A DNA stretch of 64,000 nt from Scolanthus callimorphus (lineage: Eukaryota; Cnidaria; Anthozoa; Actiniaria; Edwardsiidae), in the NCBI GenBank assembly GCA_033964015.1, contig JAWWUD010000097.1, forward strand, positions 124,001 through 188,000, read 5' to 3'. The notes below the pieces were generated by a model, which was not told the origin of the DNA, did not search any database, and saw only the letters and a program-made list of their open reading frames with translations. The position numbers were made by a program, and so were the translations under genes. Below, one piece after another: positions 32,830 through 43,725 of the stretch. The stretch's first letter is position 1; each line of letters begins with the position of its first letter.

Positions 32830-34974
32830 GGTTTTATGCAGCAAAACTGCTAAGCAGGGATGAAATTTACTCGTCAAGATCGGCACTGGTCTTGTTTGGT
32901 TAGAGCGTGCAGATCAAAGTACTCAAGTAACAAGGTGAGAGATTTGCGTAACGCAATAGCATATGTCATCGAAGTTTTCTGAAGTTTTTATTCTCGTGAG
33001 TAACCTCGTTGTAAATGTATATCCATCCAACCCAGCCCTTCTTACACGGGAACACTTTCCTAAGTTCAGAGGTTTCCTTCTAGCAGTCGATTATTTAGCT
33101 AGCAAAGTTCGCGTGTCGTTTCGATGACATGAACCTATTTACTAAAGCTGATGAAAGACAAGAAAGAAACACCTCTGCCTGCAGAGGGCACACACGCACA
33201 AGCGATACCCCACGAGGATGGACTGGGGCTGAAAGGAATCAAAGCAATGTCATGACCAGCTCATGGATACAATGCTAGATTAAAGGATCAAGGGAAATTC
33301 CTCGAGACGCGCATGAAATATTGTTACAAAATAATAATAATAATCCTTTATTCCACTAAACCTTACTAGGTACATGGGAAGCACATACATATTCATAACA
33401 ACTCAAATTGACACATTAAATCACATATAAATCTAGCTGTTAAAGGATATGTTTGTGTTTTGCAACTGCTGATGTGTGCGTGGGTGGCATTAGGAAGGCG
33501 AAGTCAAAAGTTATATCAAAATTCTTTCTAACAAAAATAGTATTTAATAGAAACAGGCTCCAGAAGGTGTAAAATGGGAGCTGGGCCGGGATTGGCCTTA
33601 TTTTAGGCTGGGAAAGTGGGATTGGGATCACTGGGACTGGGATTTGACCACTGGAAATGGGAATTAACGTCCACTAAACTACGAATGGGATTCTATATTA
33701 TTTCCCTTCACCTTTTAAAACGATGACAAAAACGTCGTTTTAAAATAATTGTCAGGATAAAATCAGTGTAAACATGTGAAAAAGACATAAAACAGATGAA
33801 ACGACAACAAGAATTAACTGTACAGCGGTTTCTTGTTTGGCTACCAGTCTCCCCCGTGACCATACTCAGTATTTCGGTCAGCGGCTTGCAGCGTCACACA
33901 CAACTGGGATTTAGCGATTGGGACTGGGATTTGGCGAAGATTTACACTGGGAATCGTATTGGGATCCCCTTCTGGACCCTGTAGAAAGGCGGGGCAAGCG
34001 ATTTTTTACGATATGAGCAAAAAAAAAAATATATGTGCATGCCTGCGCAGCTTGACACTTAAAAAGCAGCAGGGAGAATTTTGCCTCTTTCATAGGAAAG
34101 GTAATTTTTTCATGTTCTCTTTTCATGCCCTTTACTATATTTAGCGTTATTCCTGCAATATAATGCAATACTATGACTTAGGCCTAGGGCATGCGTCGAA
34201 TCTCACTCTCCCAAATCAATCCATTCTGGGTAAAATCTTGAATATTCGACTCGCGGCCATTTGATCCAGGTTAGGGATTTTATGATGAAACTTCAGTTTC
34301 TGACTAATATTAATTGGTTCTTTGTATTTCTGGAATTGATTTTGACGAAACATCTCGTTAAGAAGTAGTTGGGGTCACGTGACCCATTTAGTGCAAGTGG
34401 CCCATTAACAAAATAAAGCAACGATCATTTTAATTCACAGTTGTTTTATTTCGCTTAGCACAGCATTAATTACATTCAACAAACAAAATGATCTGCGCAT
34501 ATAGCCGGAACAAATTAGTGTATTTTTACTGTTGCTAGAGGCTATATTTATTGGTGCCCGCCTAGATCTACTGAACTAGAAAACAGAGAATCACGAACAA
34601 GAAACTACTGCGAATACACCGTGAATGCATCTCGGGGGGGGGGGGGATGCTCTTTTAGGGGTTAAAATCGTGGTCTGTGGTGTCTTTAATTGGGAATCGA
34701 CGCAAACTATGATTTTTGCCAAACATAGTATATTTTAATGTGTCGTTTGAGCAAGAGGTTGGGTTTTTGCTATCGTTATACAAACAATTTACGGATCAGG
34801 CAAGCATTTGATTCCCAGTCTTTATTTATGCCAAGAAATTACATCTTTTAGGGCTCGAAATTTGGTTCGACCACGCCCGTTTTGTATCTTTAGGGGTCAA
34901 ATTCGTTTTTACAGACGAGCATCTCCAACCCCAAAATGCACTAGCACAGTGATATGTCGCAAACAAAACAAAAA
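32830..34974. other. Intergenic region between genes C and D
   Basis: It must contain the promoter of C on the right of 32829. An AAT triplet run lies at about 33339-33355, and stretches of gggactgggattt repeat around 33600-33960. A G-run element occupies about 34632-34935 (gaggatgctcttttagggg style ends, agacgagcatctcc at right). Minus-strand AATAAA at 34826-34821 is a likely poly(A) signal for gene D. No gene is supported. Confidence 0.4.
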
Positions 34975-36582
34975 TCAGAAGTTTGAGTTTGAGTCGGAGT
35001 CTGAGTTTCTCCACGGCCCCCAGTAACCGTTCTTCTCGGCAGTCTCCAGGGCCACCGGGTCGGTTGCCACCTTGACTGATTTCTTGAATGTCTTGTCGTT
35101 CTTATAGCTTTGAATCCTGTCGCGCAACATTTTTACCACTTGCGGGAATTTCCAACATAGGTTGCGTCGTTCTTCTGGATCAGCGGTGATGTTATAGAGA
35201 GCAACTGGGATTCTGGGTAATGGCTAAAGGAGAAAGAAGAGAAATTGATGGGCAGTCCCGTGATTAGGCCGGATTGCAGATAACTTTTGTTTCACTTGGG
35301 CTGCAATGTTTGCCCTATGACTATGTTGTAGTAATGCTACCGTTATAGAGAAGCAGCCTTCTTACTCTTTGATTATATTGAATACAATTGGAAACTAATT
35401 GCATAAAATCCCCCCAGCCCTGATTATCCGCAAAATGTCTTGCACAGTCTTGTTGTTTCAATTTCCCAAACCCACCCAGAGATATTCTTGAAAACAGGCT
35501 TTGGGGAGGAGATCGGAACTTTTCAAGTTACCAAACGGAAGCGAACGACTGTCTGGTAAACAACAACAAACAGCATTGAACAATACAGCTTGAGAAGTAA
35601 TATCCATCAAAATGCATCGCTTTGTAGTAACTTGCTAAAACAAGAGAATATGGCCATGAGCACATTACCCTGTATCGTCCATCTCCATTTAAAGATAATC
35701 TTTAAACCTACGATACACATTCGCTTAGCCAGTTAGAATGCAGATAGCGTAGTTTTATTCAGAGACTGTTTATTTAAGCGGCAACTAAAAATAACTTCAG
35801 ACTGCTTCATTTTCCAATTCGTTATTACACCTTCCTTCCCTAGATAGACGCTCCTATGTTGGGCTCTTAATATTACTGAAGATGCCCCAAACCCTTTTGT
35901 ACAACATGGCGGAAGAGCTCATGGAGGGTAGTTATTTTTATTTGACTTTTTCTTTTCTTCAAAGAACATAGACTCATATTGCTGTACCAACTTACAAATC
36001 CTTCGAGACCTTCCATCGAATCCTCTTCCTGTTCCTGCAACTCATTCTCTCCGAGTTCCGGAGGTTTCTGGTGAGGGAACCAGACGGCGTTAACAAGTAG
36101 CTTCCAGTCCCCTGAGCGGATAGCCATTCCTTCGCCAGGGGGGAGGAATGCATTGCTTGGCTCGTCGATCGGCTGCTCATCAGGGGGTCAATGTTGATCA
36201 GAATCTCCTTTCGCGGGGAGGGTGCTCCTTTAGAAATCGTTTTCCAAACGTTCATACCATCAAGGGGGAGACGTCCTTGACACCCACTCCTGTTGTAAAA
36301 GAACAATCATGCAATATTTTTTTGTTACCGTTATCATTATCGTTATCTTATCGTTACCGTTACCGTTTTTGCAATCGCTACCGTTCCCTCATTACCGATA
36401 TTAGTCAAATCACACTAGTGGTATATTATCAATGCTGCGTTCTTATTGGTTGAGCTACTAGTAGGCTATAAGTTATAGCCTACTAGTAGCGAAAAGTGTC
36501 GGATTTGAAAGCCAGAAAATGGCAAATGACCAGAACAAAAACATTTTTTTGGCAATACAAATCGACCTACTAGTGTGATTTG

Positions 36583-36620
<38 letters not shown>

Positions 36621-36664
36621 GTCAATAACCCATTCGACCTTCGGCCTCATGGCTATTGACTCAG

Positions 36665-36695
<31 letters not shown>

Positions 36696-39600
36696 TTATT
36701 ATGGTTACAGCTATCGATATCGTTACCGTTACTTTACTGTTAGCCTGCTAGCCGGCTCTCCAGAGTTTTTTTTTCTGGATATTTGATTTTTGGGGCGCGC
36801 GGGATTCCTACACAGGAAAAAAAATCAAATCAAATATCCGAAAAAAAAAACACTAGAGAACCGGCTAGCAGGCTACGTTACTGTTGCTATTATCGTTCCC
36901 GTTCCCTCCGTTATTGTTTTCGTTATCGTTGCCGTTTTTTACTACCGCTTTTGATACAGTTGCCACTATCATTTCCCGTTATCGTTACTGCACCCATATC
37001 TCGTATAGTAGCTGTTACTTTGTCCGTTCCCGTTCTTGTTTTCGTTACTATTATCGTTGCCGTTATTGTTACGACTACCGTTGTTGTTACCGTTATAGTT
37101 GTTAACGTTTCTGATGCCATTATCGTTCCCGTTACTGTGTCCGTTCCCGTTATTCTTATCGTTATTGTTACTGTTACTGTTACTGTTACTGTTACTGTTA
37201 CTGTTACTGTTACTGTTACTGTTACTGTACTGTTACTGTTACTGTTACTGTTCTGTTACTGTACTGTTACTGTTACTGTTACTGTTACTGTTACTGTTAC
37301 TGTACTGTTACTGTTACTGTTACTGTTACTGTTACTGTTACTGTTACTGTTACTGTTACTGTTACTGTTATTGTTACTGTTACTGTTACTGTTACTGTTA
37401 CTGTTACTGTTACTGTTACTGTACTGTTACTGTTACTGTTACTGTTACTGTTACTGTTACTGTTATCGTTACTGTTATCGTTACTGTTATCGTTACTGTT
37501 ATCGTTACTGTTATCGTTACTGTTATCGTTACTGTTATCGTTACTGTTACTAATACTGTTACTGTTATCGTTACTGTTATCGTTACTGTTATCGTTACTG
37601 TTATCGTTACTGTTATCGTTACTGTTATCGTTACTGTTATCGTTACTCTTATCGTACTGTTATCGTTACTGTTATCGTTACTGTTATCGTTATCGTCATT
37701 GTTATCGTCATTGTTATCGTCATTGTTATCGTCATTGTTATCGTCATTGTTATCGTCATTGTTATCGTTATTGTTATCGTTATCGTTATTGTTATCGTTA
37801 TCGTTATTGTTATCGTTATCGTTATCGTTATCGTTATCGTTATCGTTATCGTTATCGTTATCGTTATCGTTATCGTTATCGTTATCGTTATCGTTATCGT
37901 TATCGTTATCGTTATCGTGGGAAGCACGGGTGGCGCAGCGTTACGGCGCTCGCCTCTCACCGCTGTAGCCCGGGATCGATTCCCGGCTGGGACGTGGACA
38001 TTCTTTCTCTTATTTCCTGCCGTGAAAAGAGCTCAGGTTTCATTGTGGGCTGTAAAAAGCTTGTGTTTCCTTAGTCTTTCGGATGAGACAATAAGCCGAG
38101 GTCCCGTCTCCCTCCGCTTCCATATACAATTCGAGGGGGACGTAAAAGAACCCTGGGATGCTGATGCAGGTCTTCATGTCTAACTAAACACTTCACAGAC
38201 GCACGGGACGAAGAGCCACCTCGTGGATGTGCCCAATGTGCGAATCCGTTATTATTATTATTATTATTATTATTATCGTTATCGTTATCGTTATCGTTAT
38301 CGTTGTCGTTGTCGTTATCGTTGTCGTTATCGTTGTTGTTATCGTTGTTGTGATCGTTGTTGTTATCGTTGTTGTTATCGTTGTTGTTATCGTTATTGTT
38401 ATCGTTATCGTTATCGTTATTGTTATCGTTATTGTTATTGTTGTTGTTATTATTAACGTTATCGTCATCGTTATTGTTATTGTTTTCGTTCTTGTTTTCG
38501 TTCTTGTTATCGTTCTTGTTATCGTTATTGTTTTCGTTATTGTTTTCGTTATTGTTTTCGTTATTGTTTTCGTTATTGTAACGGCTACCGTTACTTTTGC
38601 CGTTAGCTTGAAGTTTCATAATTGTTACCATTGATGTTGCCACGATAGTTATGTCAATATCATTCTTGTCAAACGCTAAGGTAACGTTGCACTAACCTGC
38701 TAACCCGAGGATAGTCGGGAACCAGTCTGACACGTGAAGAAGCTCACGACACCGCCTACCCTTCTTCTTGATCATCTTACCATGAACAAAACTCACTCCT
38801 CTCACCCCTCCCTCCCACAGGGTTGCCTTGCCTCCCCTGAGCGGCCAGTTATATCCGCCAAAAAATGACACGCCACCGTTATCTGTGGTGAAGATCAGTA
38901 AGGTGTTGTCCCACATCCTAGAAGAGATGACAGGTACAGGTTTCAGTTGGAGTTTACGTCTCTTTAGGGTAAGGAAGACACTCATTTAAGGCTAGTTCAC
39001 ACACGAATGCAAGCGCAGGACGCAAGTGTAAATCACAGCGACACAAGAGCAAGCGTAACTGAAAATCAAAATTAATGAGCTTGCACTTGCATTTACTTGA
39101 TTTACACTAGACGCAAGCACAAGCAATCAAGTCTCGATTTCCTTGCGCTTACATCTGCGCGTGCGCTCTAGTGTAAACTATATATATGGGAAATGTATGA
39201 GTTTTATATTCTTGCGTTGCGCCTTTCAGGATGTTAGACGGCATAAAGGACATTTTTTAGTACTACTTTCCCGTAGTAGGCCTTATTTCGTCATGGCGTG
39301 ACGCATATTCTTTTGATATCGTAAAGGGACCGCAAGGCGTATTGAAGTGAGGAGGCTCGAATCATGTCAGCGAAGAACACCAAGGAAGAAGAACTATGAA
39401 TTTCACCCGTTCCTGCATAAATGAGATATCGTCATGTTAATCACTTGGTAAGTGAAATGCATACATAGGCAAGCGCTGTCAAATGTTTTTAAAAAACTAG
39501 TATCAAATTCCATGTCTCTAGAAAAAAGTTCCACAGGTAACCCATCGATCTGGGTACGTACCCTTTTCTCTTGAGTGCAGCTGTCACATTGCCAAGTCCT

Positions 39601-42080
39601 TCATCCATAGCGCTAACCATGCCGGCGTACTCGCGTCGCTTGGGGTCACTGATGTGTTTGTTCATGTCCTGGAATCGCTGAGGGGCTTGTACTGGTGCGT
39701 GTACGTTTAGCCATGGCAGATACATAAAAAGAGGCTTAGAAGGATCGTGCGCCTTGATGATTTGTTTTGCTCTCTGAGAAAAAAAATATGAAGAAAGTGT
39801 TGTCGTTTTTTACGAAAACGCGCGGGATTCCTGTGGATTTTAATTGGCGGCCGACGGTCCGAGCACTTCCTATACTTCTACCATTGGAAATGAGCTTTCC
39901 CACGAATGGCTCAGATGAGTTTATGCAGAAATTCCGTGTGAGACTCACCCTAGTAAAGATGTTTGTCGAATATTCATCCTCGAAGTCCTGAACATGAGTA
40001 GTCTGATCATGCAAGTCAGTAAAGCCCTCGCGTGTGTAATTATAGTGATCTACTTCCAAGGTAGAACCCGTAGAAGGTGTCGATCCTCGGTAGGTTGGGG
40101 TGTACTCCCACTTGTAGAAACCGAGGTGCCACTTGCCAACCAAGTGGGTGGAATATCCTGTCATGGGATGGATGCAAGATGTTCATGAGGAGGAAGAAAA
40201 GGAGAAGGAAGAGGAGGAGAAGGAGAAGGAGGGGGAGAAGGGGAAGGGAGAGGGGAAGGTGGAGGAGGAAAAGGAGAATGAGGAGAAGGGGAAGGTGGAG
40301 AAGGAGGAGGAGAAGGGGACAGTGGAGGAAGAGGGGGAGGAAATGAGGAGTGGGAGAATGAGGAGGAGAATGAGGAGAAGGGGAAGGTAGTGGATAGAAT
40401 GAGGGGAAGGGGAAGGTGGAAGGAGAGGAGGAGGAGAAGTAGGATGTTGATGCTGCCGTTGTTGATGAGGATGGTGTTGTTGTTTATGTTGATGAGGGTG
40501 CTGATGTTGTTGTTATTATGGTTTTGTTGATGATCAGGGGATAAGGCCCGGGGGGAGGACTCCCTATTTTTGGGGCGGGGGTGGGGCGGGGGTACTTTCG
40601 ATTTAACCCCTAAAAGGTACCTAAAATGGCGTCGCTTAGTATATTTTGACTCCCAAAAGGTACCAACAAGACGTATTTTCCCTCGTAATTTTCTCTTGTA
40701 TTTTTTCCGAGCGAAAATATGTCTTAAATTCAGGCTTCAAACAAACGTGATTTGCTTGATTTGCTAGAACGGACCCCTAACAGGTACCTATCTGGAAACA
40801 AATTGCAAGTTTTCAAATTTTACCCCTAAAGATACCAGAGGCCTAATTTCAAACCCTAAAAGGTACGATGAACACCCCGCCCCAAAAATATGGGAGTCCC
40901 CCCGGGGGATAAGGATACTGATGTTCTTGTTGTTATGATTCTGACTATGATGAACATGTTGCTGTTGTTGTTCATGATGACGATTGTGATGTTTTAATTG
41001 ATGATGCATGATGATCATCATGATGTTGAGGAGGAGGAGAGGAAGACTATGACGTTGATGATGATGATAATACTTACATATTCACCTTGCGTTTAAGAAA
41101 TTAAATTTGATTTTCGAGGACATTTCGCCTACCTGCTTCCTTCAGTTTTTGCGGCAGCGTCTAAATTCCAAGGGAGGCCATAAGGCTGTGCGGGCTTGAC
41201 AACACCTGATTGCATTCCTGTAAGAAAACAGTTCAACGGATGGGTTATAATATTGAAAATACTCGTGCAACTTGTCAAACCCTAGACGTCAATACTTAGC
41301 TGCATGTCTATTATCCGGGTATATTGGGTGCTAAGGAAGATAAATACGGTTTTGAGTAATACGCTTTACAAAAAAGGATATCCCTTTTGTACAAATTCAC
41401 TCGCAAATTCACTATTCGTTGTTTTGATGTACACTAGGTTCAGTAGTGGAGCCAGCATTTCGGAAGGGAGGGATCATAACTACTAAAAATGTGATGACCG
41501 TAACCAATTTTGGCAATTTTTCTTTTAATGTTCACCTCCTATTTTTAGTCAGAAAAGATCAGGGTCACGAGCACCTACGGACCCACCCTACGCCCTTGAG
41601 GTTATGACCCTACTCCTAAAACGCTAAGACTACACAAACACGTGTTCGTATGATCCTAAAGTGTGATTGCATCCTTTACAACGAGAATTTCATCATTCGG
41701 CATTTGACCCAGACTTCGTCGAGCAAAGTTCTCAGTACCCTTGCTCACACTGACCCAACACAAGTTCTAAAAAGACAAAACCTTCTTGTACTTTATGAAC
41801 CTAACCTGTATGTATCGGGTATTTTCCGTCATTATCGCGCTTCTGGTCGGAGAACAAACCGGCTGTACGTAATAGTTATCGAGTATAACTCCTCTTTTAG
41901 CCAGCCGGTCTATATTCGGCGTTTTTATCGTAGTCACGCCTGATATCCGAGATCGCTGTTTCCGAGATCGTCCGCGACAACGAGTAGGATATTCGGCGGC
42001 TTCTGTTTGGGCTTCCCGGCAGATACACAAGTTAAGATGAAAAGGGCAAAGGCTACGAGCCTTGTCCCGAGTTCAAACAT
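34975..42080 (-). CDS. Arylsulfatase B-like gene D, seven exons, about nine apparent frameshifts
   Basis: Exons on the minus strand: 42080-41806, 41217-41133, 40157-39949, 39773-39562, 38917-38697, 36289-35996 and 35223-34975. The start ATG opens a signal peptide ([18 protein letters not shown]). DDLGNSD, the formylglycine site [17 protein letters not shown] and TTDNGG are present. The last exon ends [15 protein letters not shown] with no hydrophobic tail. Compared with gene B, exons 1, 2, 3 and 6 lack 2, 2, 3 and 2 bases. In each case the missing base is a G or C in a run, or can be so placed; exons 4 and 5 have the exact expected length. In exon 3 the three losses restore the frame after a scrambled stretch. 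All splice sites are canonical. It is either a pseudogene or affected by sequence error. Confidence 0.78.
35224..35995 (-). other. Intron 6 of gene D
   Basis: The intron lies between the exon with the PPELGE block and the last exon. No repeat or gene was recognised in it. Confidence 0.4.
36402..36693. mobile_element. Composite MITE (tagtcaaatcacactagt ends), copy 1
   Basis: Part one, 36402-36586, has inverted ends tagtcaaatcacactagt and actagtgtgatttgacta and a central palindrome gctactagtaggctata. Part two, 36589-36693, is a second inverted repeat, aacaattattcctcg, with pairing ggctattgactcagag. The same two-part structure lies at 51456-51748 in the opposite orientation. Confidence 0.8.
36745..36885. 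mobile_element. Short palindromic MITE (tagcctgctagccggct ends)
   Basis: The inverted ends tagcctgctagccggctct and the mirrored agagaaccggctagcaggct enclose A/T runs. It interrupts the GTTAYC array. Its ends resemble the tagcctgctagcagg ends of 47789-47971 and 23331-23519. Confidence 0.65.
37919..38273 (+). mobile_element. tRNA-derived SINE
   Basis: The head resembles a tRNA with an RNA polymerase III A box (tggcgcagcgttacgg, 37931) and B box (gggatcgattccc, 37972) about 40 bp apart. A central block (cggatgagacaataagccga, 38079) and a later gacgtaaaagaaccc look like a conserved core domain of the kind shared by many animal SINE families. The tail is a run of TTA (38249-38273). It lies inside the hexamer array in intron 5 of gene D. 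It is not a working tRNA gene, because the fold is degenerate and the body is too long. The family name is not assigned. Confidence 0.75.
38985..39181. mobile_element. MITE-like inverted repeat in intron 4 of gene D
   Basis: The left end aaggctagttcacac and the right end ctctagtgtaaacta are loosely inverted, with gcaagcgcaggacgcaag pairing with cttgcgcttacatctgcg. Its style matches 61009-61335. No coding capacity. Confidence 0.5.
40180..40440. repeat. Purine-rich GGAGAA tract next to a splice acceptor
   Basis: About 260 bp consist almost only of A and G (gaggaggagaaggagaagga style) on the plus strand. On the coding minus strand it is a giant pyrimidine tract that ends some 25 bp upstream of exon 3 of gene D. 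Open frames rich in Glu, Lys and Arg across it are artefacts. Confidence 0.85.
40547..40906. mobile_element. hAT-like element with CCCGGGGGGAGGACTCCC ends
   Basis: The ends cccggggggaggactccc and gggagtccccccggg are inverted and flanked by a perfect 8-bp duplication, ggataagg (40539-40546 and 40907-40914). The interior repeats cccctaaaaggtac. The interior is very similar to 49409-49772 (both have acctaaaatggcgtcgctta). It lies in intron 2 of gene D and is non-coding. Confidence 0.85.
41218..41805 (-). other. Intron 1 of gene D
   Basis: The intron separates the catalytic exon from the 85-bp exon 2. Nothing was recognised in it. Confidence 0.4.
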
Positions 42081-42352
42081 GATAAAAAAAGAGGCTTTCT
42101 ATGGCGTCGTTTTTTTACTCACTGATGAACCCGACCTACAAGAGTGGCAGGCGAGAACTGATATCTTTACATCTGTTCATGCACGTGTTATAGAGGAGCG
42201 TTTAATAGCCTCTGTTTTCTTTTTGGGGAGATTCCAAAGTTGTGGAACAGTTCCCCTACCGACCAACTTTAAACATCGCCTTTGAAATTTCTGGCCTCCT
42301 CTAAAGGTTGTCATGATACGATGACCCCACATGAGAAAAAAATGTAATTTCA

Positions 42353-43342
42353 TCTACACATAAATAGTTGTACTTTAATATCTTTGGAGCCGTCTTGGAA
42401 AATAGTGTTTTCTGGTAGATTAAACGTTAAGACTGAAATATGTTTTTTGTTTCCAAGGGAGCGTTCTAGAAGTCTGTAGAACGGGATTTCTAAAACTTAA
42501 TAACCGATATGGCACCTGTCAAATATTTTAACATTTCATTTTCAAGTTTTTATAAAATTTTATACGAAATCGAAAATTTATCTGTGTCTCCGAGGATACC
42601 AGACGTAACGTGGCACGAGTTGGCTTTCGCTATTTGCTGTCTTGTCGATGGATTTATAAGGCTGACATTAGCTGTCGAGGCTTTTAATAAACTCGTTCTT
42701 AGTTTATTAATTTTTTCTTTAGTTCTCTGTGCTCTGTACCTTTATCGACAAATCGCTATATTGCTGTGTATATAGAGAAGTATCGCTATTACCCCCGTGA
42801 AAATAAGGATTATCACATGATCGCATCGCTGACAGACATGCGCAGAAAGATCTTTCTCTTAACGTCCTTGCGCCAGTGGCTGTCACCAGAGCCTCCCCTG
42901 CGAGGAGAAGAGCAGGGAAGCTCTAGTTACGAGAATGCCACTACTGCTGCGTTCAGATTGCAGGGCTATGCCTAGGTGGACGAAGGAGCAGTTACTACTT
43001 TAAAGGTACAGAGCACAGAGAACTAAAGAAAAAAATTAATATAAATCCATCGACAAGACAGCAAATAGCGAAAGCCAACTCGTGCCACGTTACGTCTGGT
43101 ATCCTCGGAGACACAGATAAATTTTCGATTTCGTATAAAATTTTATAAAAACTTGAAAATGAAATGTTAAAATATTTGACAGGTGCCATATCAGTTATTA
43201 AGTTTTAGAAATCCCGTTCTACAGACTTCTAGAACGCTCCCTTGGAAACAAAAAAACATATTTCAGTCTTAACGTTTAATCTACCAGAAAACATTATTTT
43301 CCAAGACGGCTCCAAAGATATAGTACAACTATTTATGTGTAG
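42353..43342. repeat. Near-perfect palindrome in the D/E divergent intergenic region
   Basis: The arm starting ctacacataaatagttgta at 42353 is repeated in reverse complement ending at 43342. Over more than 300 bp the arms differ at only a few sites. Each arm encodes the same short frame starting MAPVKYFNISFSSFYKI, on opposite strands. The right arm lacks about 45 bp present near 42658-42703. The centre at about 42760-42990 is not palindromic. It may be a foldback transposon or the symmetric axis of an inverted gene duplication. The ATG codons of D (42080) and E (43726) lie 273 and 384 bp outside the arms. Confidence 0.85.
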
Positions 43343-43725
43343 GAATTGCGGCTGTTCAGTGCAAGAAAAAATGGAGGCAGCTTCCTTAAGTCGCCCAATC
43401 GCAAGCGAGACTTCTTTTTTCCCCTATATATTGCCTGAAGTTGCACATAACTTGCGGGGACTTTAGGGTTCGGGTTAGGCATTCACATCAAAATAACTAA
43501 AAAATGTGATCGTTGACCCGCCACCCTGATCCCTCTTGCAGACTTGTCAATCTGCTTATTTTACCTTTTGACAAGAAGCGCTATAGAAACTCCGGTGAAT
43601 GGTCGTCACCAGCGACGTATTTGTTATCAAAGCATCCTACAAAGTTATCAAATGACCAATACACATATAAGAACAACGTTATGTCCTGAAGAAGATATTT
43701 GCAGCCTTGATTTCAACCAGGAATC

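Larger units (their letters stand above)
36303..38600. repeat. GTTAYC hexanucleotide satellite array with nested insertions
   Basis: The array fills most of intron 5 of gene D with runs of GTTACT, GTTATC, GTTATT and related hexamers, broken by a MITE (36402-36693), another inverted repeat (36745-36885) and a SINE (37919-38273). Homogeneous blocks change in order: GTTACT from about 37160, alternating GTTATC/GTTACT from about 37460, then GTTATC to 37917, and a more degenerate block to 38600. Long open frames across it (VTVTVT, LLLL or YCYCYC in different frames) are artefacts. Confidence 0.95.

Noticed and set aside
37925..37995. Possible tRNA gene
   Set aside because: A and B boxes are present, but the sequence continues as a SINE body with a core domain and a TTA tail.
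36783..38643. Long open frames of repeated Val-Thr, Leu, Tyr-Cys or Asn-Asp
   Set aside because: They are translations of the GTTAYC hexamer array in different frames and strands.
40133..40390. Glu/Lys- and Arg-rich open frames
   Set aside because: They read the purine-rich tract in the intron of gene D and have no other support.
42509..42775. 88-codon frame starting MAPVKYFNISF
   Set aside because: It is repeated on the opposite strand in the other arm of the palindrome, is truncated there, and matches no family I know. Kept only as part of the repeat.
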